Below are positions 6,875-13,729 of a DNA stretch of 15,716 bases, one piece after another. Each line of letters starts with the position of its first letter. Within the stretch, counting starts at the first letter, position 1. Location of the stretch: positions 1 through 15,716 of the forward strand of contig JAPLSP010000763.1 of the NCBI GenBank assembly GCA_026398575.1, in the 5' to 3' direction. The DNA comes from Candidatus Sumerlaeota bacterium (lineage in GTDB: Bacteria > Sumerlaeota > Sumerlaeia > JADFCT01). A program made the translations under genes and the position numbers. A model generated the notes under the pieces. That model made no database searches and was not told the DNA's origin. It saw nothing but the letters and a program-made list of their open reading frames with translations.

Positions 6875-9790
6875 TTATAGCAAGCCTGAACGCTTGCGGA
6901 GAATCCATTCCACCATCAGAATCGCAATCACAGGGACAAACCACCAATAGCTCTGGCTCAACACGGTGTCGCTTTCGATCACGGTTCCTTCGCTCAACGG
7001 TTTGAGGCGGTCGGGCAGATCGCGCGCGTACTCTTCGCGGAAGTATTCGCCGCCCGAATTGGCCGCCATCTGGCGCAACAGGTCCTCATCGCACGTCAGG
7101 TCCACCCGTTCGCCCGTGTCGGGAGGCTGGACGAAAAATTCCGCCTTCGCCTGCATCTGTTCTTCGGGATATCCCGCCACCTCCAGCCGGACGGAGTAGT
7201 CGCCTTTTTCGAGCGCGCCCGTTTTGCCGCGGAATTCGGCGCTCTCCTCGTCCGGGTCCAGCGTCATCGTGGCCGCCATCTTGCCGTCGCGCCACAGTTG
7301 CGCCTTGACCACGGTCTTTAAATTCGGCTTTCCGTCCGCGTCGCGTACCTGCGCGCGGATTTCGGCCGTCTGACCGGGATTATACGTCGGACCGCCCGCG
7401 TCAAGCGAGATAAATTTGTCGCTGACCGAGTACGACCGGGCCATGATCCAGCCGGCCACTTGGTTCCAGTACCGCTCGTGATACAGGTCGGCCACGCGAT
7501 AGCGGAAGCGCCAGGATTCGTCATAGGCCGAAAACAACACCTTGCCCGCGCCATAGCGCCGCCAGATCATGGCCGGCGCGGCCTTGTCGTCCACCACGGC
7601 CTCCATCAAAACCTCGGCGCCCGGCAGCGGCGTGACCGGCGACAGCCAGTGCGGCGGCTTGAGCGACGTCCAGATCGAAGCGCTTTCTCTGGCGTCCGGC
7701 GCCAGCGACAGCGCATTCAGGCCCAATCCCTGCTTGGTCAGGCGCAGCTGGCCTTGCTCCGTCAGCCGGAGGGCGGAAGGCTCTTTCGCGGATGATTCTT
7801 CGCCCCATTTGACGGGGATCAGCGGTTCGAGCGGCGACAGCGAATAGCGCCGCAGGCAGTCGCGCTGGCCGTCAATCAGGATCAATCCCCCGCCGTGGCT
7901 GCCGACGAAATCGCGCATCCACTCCAATTCCTCTTTCTTGAACAGGCCCGAAGGGAGATCTCCCAGGATGATCAGATCGTAGGTGAACAACCTTTCGCGG
8001 CTGTCGGGGAACATCTGCGGCCCGGCGCCGCGCTTGATGCCGCCATCGGAGAGCGATGGGTCGGCGAGGAAGGCCGTCGTCTCCCATTTCTCGTCGCGCT
8101 CGAACAGATTGCGCAGGTACCGGAATTCCCAGCGCGGGCGGCCGTCGAGAATCAGGATGCGGCTGCGTTGCGAGACGGCCATGACGCAGAAAGTGCGTTC
8201 GTTGTTGTTGGGGTCTTTGTCCCACGCCGCCGGCTTGTCCGTGTCAAGGCCGGCCGCGACGGCGCGTAGCTTGAGCGGAATGGTTCGCGACAGCGTCTGG
8301 CTGGGCATTTTTTTCATCCGCTCTTCGAGCAGCTTCTCGACCGGAAAATCGAAATCCACGACGCGCAGCCCGGACCCGTCGGTCTTCATGTTTTTTTCCC
8401 ACAGCGTCTGGCCTTCGCATAGGACCCGCAGGGCAAAGGGCTTGTCGGGCTGCATATTGTCTTTGAGGGTGATCTTGCCTTTGACGCGATCTTTGTGGAA
8501 GACGGCGCGCGGCGCGTCAACCTTGGAAACCGCCAGATCATCCAGAGAACGCTGCCCGCCCAATCCCACCGTGAACACGGGGATGCCGCGCGCGCCGCAC
8601 ACCCGGGCCAACTGCAGCGGCGAATCTCCATAATTATGGCGTCCGTCCGTCAGGATCACGACGGCCATTTTTTCGGTCGCTTTCAGCTTGTCGGCTTTTT
8701 CGCTGTCCGCGTTGCGCGCCGAATCGGATTCGTTTTCAGGGGACTTGCCTCCGCGCGCGGGCGGGGGGCTGCCTTCCTCGATGGCGGTCTTGAGGGCCAG
8801 GTTCAAGTTCGTTTCTTCGCCGTCGGGTTTGGCTTCCAGGCTTTTGGGAATGTTGACCGTCTGGACGTCGCGGCTGGCTTGTCCGCGCCACAGCCAGGAG
8901 CACGCGAGCTCGGCGCCGCCTCCGGAGACCGCAAGCAGGCTGGCGTTGTGGCGCTCGGCCAGCTGTTTGAGCAGGGGCTTTTCGCCTTCGAGCAGCAGCG
9001 CCTGGGCGCGCTTCCAGCGGCTGGCTTCATCGAAGCGCTTCAACGTTTCCACGGTTTCTTTGTTTCTGTTTTCCACAATGGTTCCGGCGGCGCGTTCGGA
9101 GGCGGCGCGCAGTCGCTCGCGCCATTCGCCGGCCCTGGTCATCAGCAATGAAAGCGCCGCCGCGCTTTGACGCGGGTTCTTCGACTGGCTTTCGCTGGCC
9201 AGCGTCATGGCCGGCAGCAGCAGTTCCTTGTGATATTGTCCGCCCGCCTCATCCTTGGCCGGACCGGAATCGCCTTTGACATCGCGCGGATTCAGGGCTT
9301 TCACACCATCGGCGGCCCGCTCGAGTTCGGAGAGGAACTGCTTGATGCCCGTCCGCATCTCATCATCCCGGGCGCCGGTCTTGAGGGCGTCCGCGCCGGC
9401 CCGCATCGAGCTGGCCAGCGCGTCATGCGCCTCGAGCAGGCGCTTGGGGAGCAAATCCTGCGAGAACCAGTTGAGCGCGGCGGAGGCCAGCAGCTTGCGC
9501 CCCGGCTCGAGGGATTCATCCGTGGCGTCCATGCTCCGCGAGGCGTCAACGAACACCAGGATGCGCGCCAGCTGTCCGAGCACCCACCGGTGATGCAGCG
9601 ACGGCCCCGTCAGGATCAACACCATGAGCACGATGGCCGAGGCCCGCAACGCCGGCAGGAGCCACCGCAGCGTCCCCTTGCGCTCGCGGATTTCGCGATA
9701 ATAGAGCGCCCAGGAGCCGCCCGCCAGAAGCAGCGCCGCCACAAGCCCCAGCCACAGGCTCCAGTCACCGATGAAGCGCAGGTCGGTCAT
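6875..9790 (-). CDS. Membrane vWA protein with glutamine-amidotransferase-like domain
   Basis: The 971-residue product has two N-terminal membrane segments (about 13-31 and 43-62) and one at the C-terminus (about 948-964). A vWA domain begins at LVFVDASRSM (78-87), giving the DxSxS metal-site residues D82, S84 and S86. It resumes with VILTDGRHNYGD (378-389) and GIPVFTVGLGG (402-412). Residues about 542-780 resemble the class-I glutamine-amidotransferase-like fold found in this family: RILILDGRPRWEFRYLRN (544-561), LIILGDLPSG (606-615), GGGLILIDG (633-641) and YGAGKVLFSAYDESWRFRY (746-764); no Cys sits at the expected nucleophile elbow, so enzyme activity is unlikely. A beta-rich segment follows (about 800-890). 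Its start overlaps the upstream gene's end by 26 bp, and AAGGTGAG precedes the ATG, both pointing to translational coupling. It probably sits in the inner membrane with its large domains on one side, working with the MoxR ATPase. Confidence 0.85.
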   Translation of the reverse strand: MTDLRFIGDWSLWLGLVAALLLAGGSWALYYREIRERKGTLRWLLPALRASAIVLMVLILTGPSLHHRWVLGQLARILVFVDASRSMDATDESLEPGRKLLASAALNWFSQDLLPKRLLEAHDALASSMRAGADALKTGARDDEMRTGIKQFLSELERAADGVKALNPRDVKGDSGPAKDEAGGQYHKELLLPAMTLASESQSKNPRQSAAALSLLMTRAGEWRERLRAASERAAGTIVENRNKETVETLKRFDEASRWKRAQALLLEGEKPLLKQLAERHNASLLAVSGGGAELACSWLWRGQASRDVQTVNIPKSLEAKPDGEETNLNLALKTAIEEGSPPPARGGKSPENESDSARNADSEKADKLKATEKMAVVILTDGRHNYGDSPLQLARVCGARGIPVFTVGLGGQRSLDDLAVSKVDAPRAVFHKDRVKGKITLKDNMQPDKPFALRVLCEGQTLWEKNMKTDGSGLRVVDFDFPVEKLLEERMKKMPSQTLSRTIPLKLRAVAAGLDTDKPAAWDKDPNNNERTFCVMAVSQRSRILILDGRPRWEFRYLRNLFERDEKWETTAFLADPSLSDGGIKRGAGPQMFPDSRERLFTYDLIILGDLPSGLFKKEELEWMRDFVGSHGGGLILIDGQRDCLRRYSLSPLEPLIPVKWGEESSAKEPSALRLTEQGQLRLTKQGLGLNALSLAPDARESASIWTSLKPPHWLSPVTPLPGAEVLMEAVVDDKAAPAMIWRRYGAGKVLFSAYDESWRFRYRVADLYHERYWNQVAGWIMARSYSVSDKFISLDAGGPTYNPGQTAEIRAQVRDADGKPNLKTVVKAQLWRDGKMAATMTLDPDEESAEFRGKTGALEKGDYSVRLEVAGYPEEQMQAKAEFFVQPPDTGERVDLTCDEDLLRQMAANSGGEYFREEYARDLPDRLKPLSEGTVIESDTVLSQSYWWFVPVIAILMVEWILRKRSGLL

Positions 9791-12152
9791 CTCTCACCTT
9801 CGAAAAGTATTGTTGCAGAAACAGTTCCAAAAAGACCAGCCCCAGCATGAGCGCCAGCAGCGGCTTCCACACCTCGCGCCCGAAGCGCCGTTCGCGTTCG
9901 AGTTGCGCGTATTCGGAAGCCGACGATACGGTCGAAGCGTCCATTTCCTTGGCCAGGGCCGATAGCTCATCGTTGCTCAAAGCCGTCAGGTCCGACTCGC
10001 TCGCGGGCGTGCTGACGACGTAGTGTATCCGCTGCGATTTCAACGCCTCCCCGCCCTCGCTTGGCGGATCGAAGATATACAGGCCGGGACGCGTGGTTCC
10101 GCTGTATTCGACCACGCCGTGGGTGGCCAGGGCTTTGACCGGCAATTCGTATTTTTTACCCTCGGGATCGGTCAGCGTCGCCTTTTTGCCGGTCATCTCT
10201 TTGGGCACCAGCGCCATGAGCCGCTGCCCGAGTTCGATATTGCGCGGCGGAAAAACCTTCGACGCCAGGTAAGCGACCATCTGCTGCATCAGGGGCAGAT
10301 AGGCCGGCTGCATGGGCAGGTTGCTCCATTTGGCGTCGCATGAAACGCAGCACTGGATTACCCGCCCGGCGCCGAATTCCTTTTCCACAAGGAACGGATC
10401 GCCCGTATCGAGCCGCGCCATGATCGAAAGGTTCTCGCCCGGCGCCGCGCCGCCTTCCGGAAGCTTCAGTTCCTGCCAAAGGCGCAGCTTGGCGCTGCCC
10501 AGAGAGCCATTGCGGGGATCGTTGAACAGCGCCAGCGCGGGATGGTTGTAGCGTTGCGCCACCACCTCGGCCGCGCGCTCGTCTTCCTTGAGCGAACCGG
10601 CCAGGGTCGCAAAGCGGCAGGGCAGAAGCCCCTCGCCATTGCGATGCAGGCGGGCGTTGATCCATTCGTTGTTGATGCGATCGCCGGGGAAGACCAGCAG
10701 GCCGCCGCCTTCGCGCACGAAATCCTCCAGCGCCTGTATCTGGTTGTCGGTCAACTGCGGCACATTGGCCAGGACCGCCACGCGCGCGTCCTTCAGATCT
10801 TTCGCGTTGAGCTGCTGTGAAGACGTCAGCTGCGTCTGGATCAGGTCCGAAAGCCCTGAGTCGCGCGAGCCGGAGGCCATATACGGCTGCAACGCGATTT
10901 CCAGAAACGCCGTCGCGCTCTTGAGCGGGCCGGGCGCGGTGTCGCCGCTGATCAGGAGCACCGGCAGGTGATCCCAGACGGCGACGCTGGCGCGCCGGAC
11001 GTTGTCTTCCTTCAACGGATCGGCTTCGGCATAAATCTCGATGACGTGCGAGCCGGCCTGTTCGAAGGCGTGAGTGAACAACGCCTGCCCTTTCTGGCCC
11101 GGCTCGAGCGTGATTTGCGAGGCGGAACGTTCCTGCCCATCCACACGAAAATAGACGCGCATATCGGTGAATGTTTTCTTGCCGTAGTTGCGGATATTGG
11201 CCCTGACTTGAATCCGCTGTCCGACGCCCAGGATCGTTCGCGACAAGTCCAGCGATTCGATGGCCACGTTGTCGGGCGTTTCAGCGCCGGCGCGCAGAAG
11301 GATCACGCGCGGCGGAATCAGCATGTTTTTCAACAGACCGAGGGCACGCGGGCCTGCCACGGGAACTCTGGCTGCGGAGGCAGGACCGGCGGCAGCAGCG
11401 GAGGCAGGAGCGGCGGCGGACGCAGGCGCGGCGCCATTGGAAGCAGCCGGCACCCCGCTGTCGTCTTTGGCTGGCGCCCCAGGCTGATCTTTTTGTTCTT
11501 TGTTCTGGTCTTTCGGCGCGGCGGTGTAAGCAGCCCAGCTGGACCGCTGAAAATCGCCGACAATCACCACTTCGCGGGCGGCATAATGCGCCAGCGACAG
11601 CATCCCCGCCGCCGTGTCAATGGCCGTCGCCGGATTGGCGACGCCAAAGCCCGTCTCTTTCCCAAGCAAGGAACGCTGAAGGCGCTCCACGTCGAACGTC
11701 GGCCCGGTCACCTGCGAGGCGTCGGCCTCTCCCGACCCCTCCATCCATATCACCGAGGCTTCCGATCCGGTCGGGCAGGCGGCGAGGATTCCCGCGGCCT
11801 CTTCCCGCGCCTGCGCCAGGCGCGAGCTTTTGGCGCCCGCGGCGTTCATGGAAAAACTGCTGTCGAAGAGCAGGACCATCGAAAGCTTGGCGTTGCCGAG
11901 CAGCGAGCGCATGCCGGTCAGGACCGGCCTCGCCATGCACAGCGCCAGCAGCAAGGGGATGGCGGTTCGCACGGCCATGAGGATGAGTTGTTCGATCTTG
12001 ATCCGCCGCCGCCGGATTCGCAGGACGTTTTCGAGCAGAAACATCGCTCCCCAGGGCACAATGCGAAAGCGAGTGCGGTTGAGCAGGTGAATGATGATGG
12101 GAATGGCGCCAGCCGCAAGTCCGCCCAGCAAAATTATATTGAGAAAAGTCAT
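9765..12152 (-). CDS. BatA-type membrane protein with vWA domain
   Basis: The 795-residue product opens with the typical BatA N-terminus: membrane segment 3-22, the IHLLNR turn (21-26), an arginine-rich stretch (45-50) and a second membrane segment (56-76). A vWA domain follows with MVLLFDSSFSM (92-102), so D97, S99 and S101 form the DxSxS metal site, and VVIVGD (195-200) as the later strand. Residues about 210-262 are a charged then Ala/Pro/Ser-rich linker not expected in the domain. Residues about 295-395 look like a CARDB-type beta domain (VRANIRNYGKKTF, 316-328), 395-630 like an amidotransferase-like fold (EGGGLLVFPG, 481-490), and a last membrane segment lies at about 763-780. The start codon comes right after a 10-bp tandem repeat and has only a weak GGA ribosome site within it. 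It overlaps the next gene by 26 bp. The architecture matches the second membrane vWA protein downstream, suggesting that the two pair. Confidence 0.87.
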   Translation of the reverse strand: MTFLNIILLGGLAAGAIPIIIHLLNRTRFRIVPWGAMFLLENVLRIRRRRIKIEQLILMAVRTAIPLLLALCMARPVLTGMRSLLGNAKLSMVLLFDSSFSMNAAGAKSSRLAQAREEAAGILAACPTGSEASVIWMEGSGEADASQVTGPTFDVERLQRSLLGKETGFGVANPATAIDTAAGMLSLAHYAAREVVIVGDFQRSSWAAYTAAPKDQNKEQKDQPGAPAKDDSGVPAASNGAAPASAAAPASAAAAGPASAARVPVAGPRALGLLKNMLIPPRVILLRAGAETPDNVAIESLDLSRTILGVGQRIQVRANIRNYGKKTFTDMRVYFRVDGQERSASQITLEPGQKGQALFTHAFEQAGSHVIEIYAEADPLKEDNVRRASVAVWDHLPVLLISGDTAPGPLKSATAFLEIALQPYMASGSRDSGLSDLIQTQLTSSQQLNAKDLKDARVAVLANVPQLTDNQIQALEDFVREGGGLLVFPGDRINNEWINARLHRNGEGLLPCRFATLAGSLKEDERAAEVVAQRYNHPALALFNDPRNGSLGSAKLRLWQELKLPEGGAAPGENLSIMARLDTGDPFLVEKEFGAGRVIQCCVSCDAKWSNLPMQPAYLPLMQQMVAYLASKVFPPRNIELGQRLMALVPKEMTGKKATLTDPEGKKYELPVKALATHGVVEYSGTTRPGLYIFDPPSEGGEALKSQRIHYVVSTPASESDLTALSNDELSALAKEMDASTVSSASEYAQLERERRFGREVWKPLLALMLGLVFLELFLQQYFSKVRDDRPALHR

Positions 12153-12157
12153 TTTTT

Positions 12158-12213
12158 CAGTCCATCTCAGTCCATCTCAGTCCGTGCCAGTCCGTGCCAG
12201 TCCGTGTCAGTCC
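12158..12213. repeat. 10-bp tandem repeat between the DUF58 and BatA-like genes
   Basis: CAGTCC recurs every 10 bases six times from 12158 to 12213: two CAGTCCATCT units, two CAGTCCGTGC units, one CAGTCCGTGT unit and a partial one. The array fills almost all of the 61-bp gap between the DUF58 stop and the BatA-like ATG. Read on the coding strand, each of the two units nearest the start contains ATGGACTGA, a Met-Asp-stop mini-frame, and GGA as the only ribosome-site-like sequence. Change in unit number would alter leader length in 10-bp steps. Confidence 0.9.
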
Positions 12214-13104
12214 TCAATATTTCTTCCGCATAGTGAGATAATGCGCCAGCGATGCCGCATAAGGCTCATCGGTCACAAGCGGCACCAGGTCAATGTGATT
12301 GTTATAGCATCCCACCCGCAAGTCCTCGCGGAACTTGTTCAGGTTCTCCATATACCCCCGCCGCAGACTGGCCGGGTCCACCATGCGCTTGATATTCACA
12401 TCCTCCAGCGAATCGAACCGCGTCCATTGCTTGAACGGAAAATCCAGTTCCGCGCGATCCCAGATTTGGAAGATGATGATCTCATGACGGGCGTGGCGGA
12501 AGTGCGCCAGGGCCGACATCAGCTCGGGCACGTCTCCGAAGCAATCGGAAAGCACGATGAGCAATCCCCGCCGGTGCAGGCGCGGCGCCAGTTCGTGAAA
12601 GACCTTGCCCAGTTCGGTTTCCTTTCCAGGCTTGCAGGCCGTGAGCGTATCCAGCAGGACGCGCAAATGGCCGGCCCGCGAACGAGACGGAATGTATTCG
12701 CCCATTTTATCATCGAATGTCACCAGACCTACGCCGTCGGCCTGGCGCAGCATCAGATATGCCAGGCACGCCGCCGTCCGGACAGCGTAGTCGAACTTGG
12801 TGATCTTGCCGCTGCCATAGGCCATCGAGCCGCTTTTGTCCACCAGCAGCGTGGCGCGCAGATTGGTCTCTTCCTCATATTCGCGGATGTAGAAGCGATC
12901 CGATTTGCCGAAGACTTTCCAGTCAATATGGCGGATCTCATCGCCCGGCACATAAGAGCGATGCTGGCGGAATTCGACGCTGAAGCCTTTATGAGGCGAG
13001 CGATGCAGCCCCGCGCAAAATCCTTCAACCACCTGCCGCGCCACAATCTCGAGATTGCCGATGGTCTGAAGGTCTTCGGGAAGCAGAATGTCGGCAAGGG
13101 CCAT
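12214..13104 (-). CDS. DUF58 family protein (vWA-type MoxR partner)
   Basis: The 296-residue product matches the DUF58 family over its whole length. The signature is [12 protein letters not shown] (34-45), then [16 protein letters not shown] (48-63). A vWA-like domain follows with LLVDKSGSM (86-94), giving D89, S91 and S93 of the DxSxS site, and [11 protein letters not shown] (181-191). There is no membrane segment, so it is probably cytoplasmic. DUF58 genes nearly always follow moxR and the products are thought to work as a pair; here a four-helix-bundle cassette separates them. The bases before the ATG (CATTATTCCTCGTT) offer no purine-rich ribosome site, and the inverted-repeat arm of the cassette begins about 10-17 bases upstream. 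Translation may be weak or depend on another signal. A later start would cut into the conserved N-terminus, so this start is kept. Confidence 0.9.
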   Translation of the reverse strand: MALADILLPEDLQTIGNLEIVARQVVEGFCAGLHRSPHKGFSVEFRQHRSYVPGDEIRHIDWKVFGKSDRFYIREYEEETNLRATLLVDKSGSMAYGSGKITKFDYAVRTAACLAYLMLRQADGVGLVTFDDKMGEYIPSRSRAGHLRVLLDTLTACKPGKETELGKVFHELAPRLHRRGLLIVLSDCFGDVPELMSALAHFRHARHEIIIFQIWDRAELDFPFKQWTRFDSLEDVNIKRMVDPASLRRGYMENLNKFREDLRVGCYNNHIDLVPLVTDEPYAASLAHYLTMRKKY

Positions 13105-13113
13105 AACGAGGAA

Positions 13114-13157
13114 TAATGTAAAATGTAAAATGAGAAATGAGAAATTGAAAATGAAGA
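13114..13157. repeat. Left inverted-repeat arm, six 7-bp units
   Basis: From 13115 the arm divides into 7-base units: AATGTAA twice, AATGAGA twice, AATTGAA and AATGAAG. Its core 13122-13157 matches the reverse complement of 13677-13712 at 35 of 36 bases. It has one more AATGTAA unit than the right arm. It lies 10 bases from the DUF58 start codon. Confidence 0.92.
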
Positions 13158-13239
13158 CGAATCGCCTATGAAATTAAAAACGCGTTAACTGATGAAAATC
13201 CTGAATTCTTAAAGATGATGAAATACCTGCGCGATAGCG

Positions 13240-13614
13240 TTAGCTTTCTTGAGGCTCCCTTGATGATGAGCCTCTCGCTGTCTTAATTGACCGGCCGATG
13301 ATTTTGCAGAGCTCAGCCGCTTCTGATAATATATCCTGCATCTTGTTGTGGGGTAAAAGCTCGCAGCGATCAATGAGTCGAAGCCAATAATATGTTTCCC
13401 TTAATTCCTTGAGAACAACTCCCAGCTTATGTACAAAGTCCGCTTTACTTTCAGCCCCCCGCGCTTCTTCGTAATTTGCACCTGTCGAAGTCCCACATTC
13501 CACCAACTGCTTCGCGATATGTCTTCCGATGAATGTTTTAGGCAAAGCCGAGGCAAGTTTGATAATCCTCGCGGCAAAGTTCAGAAACCGCTCCGAAAGA
13601 TCATCGCCTTTCAT
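13240..13614 (-). CDS. Four-helix-bundle protein of the 23S rRNA intervening-sequence type
   Basis: The 124-residue product is clearly of the four-helix-bundle family first known from 23S rRNA intervening sequences (TIGR02436/PF05635 type). Conserved stretches are FLNFAARIIKLASALPKT (11-28), the STGANYEEARGAES segment (43-56), DFVHKLGVVLKELRET (59-74) and YYWLRLI (75-81). The charged tail after about residue 111 (TARGSSSREPQES) is outside the bundle. Length agrees with the family. AAGGAG lies 7 bases before the ATG, a better ribosome site than its neighbours have. The family's biochemical role is unknown; a nucleic-acid-binding role has been suggested. Its presence within a MoxR operon is probably the result of insertion and not of a shared function, given its flanking inverted repeats and lower G+C. 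Confidence 0.93.
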   Translation of the reverse strand: MKGDDLSERFLNFAARIIKLASALPKTFIGRHIAKQLVECGTSTGANYEEARGAESKADFVHKLGVVLKELRETYYWLRLIDRCELLPHNKMQDILSEAAELCKIIGRSIKTARGSSSREPQES

Positions 13615-13676
13615 TGCTACGCTCCTTCATCCCGATGAATCTATGCGCCTCGTCATTCACTAACCATCTATCGCAG

Positions 13677-13713
13677 TCCTCATTTTCAATTTCTCATTTC
13701 TCATTTTACATTA
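13677..13713. repeat. Right inverted-repeat arm, five 7-bp units
   Basis: Read on the minus strand the arm is AATGTAA, AATGAGA twice, AATTGAA and AATGAGG, preceded by T. It has the same order of units as the left arm but one unit fewer, and one base differs in the last unit. It lies 16 bases past the moxR stop codon. In a minus-strand transcript it could pair with the left arm to form a stem of about 36 pairs closing the whole cassette. Confidence 0.92.
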
Positions 13714-13729
13714 ATTGGTTTTGTGTTCA

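Larger units (their letters stand above)
13114..13713 (-). mobile_element. Repeat-flanked cassette carrying the four-helix-bundle gene (intervening-sequence-like)
   Basis: The outer limits are inverted repeats at 13114-13157 and 13677-13713 that enclose a single 375-bp gene. The 36-bp cores agree at 35 positions. The cassette lies between moxR (stop 17 bases to its right) and the DUF58 gene (start 10 bases to its left), so removing it would leave about 26 bp, a normal operon gap. By hand count 136 of 300 bases are G or C at 13321-13620 against 179 of 300 at 12421-12720 in the DUF58 gene. Family knowledge: proteins of this type are encoded by intervening sequences in 23S rRNA genes, which are also bounded by inverted repeats and cut out by RNase III. 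I see no target-site duplication and no recombinase gene. Confidence 0.65.

Noticed and set aside
10968..12233. 421-codon open frame on the plus strand
   Set aside because: Antisense to the BatA-like gene; composition and lack of domains mark it as a shadow.
13251..13274. 7-pair inverted repeat near the end of the four-helix gene as a terminator
   Set aside because: It lies within the coding region (tail codons) and is not followed by a T-run on the minus strand.
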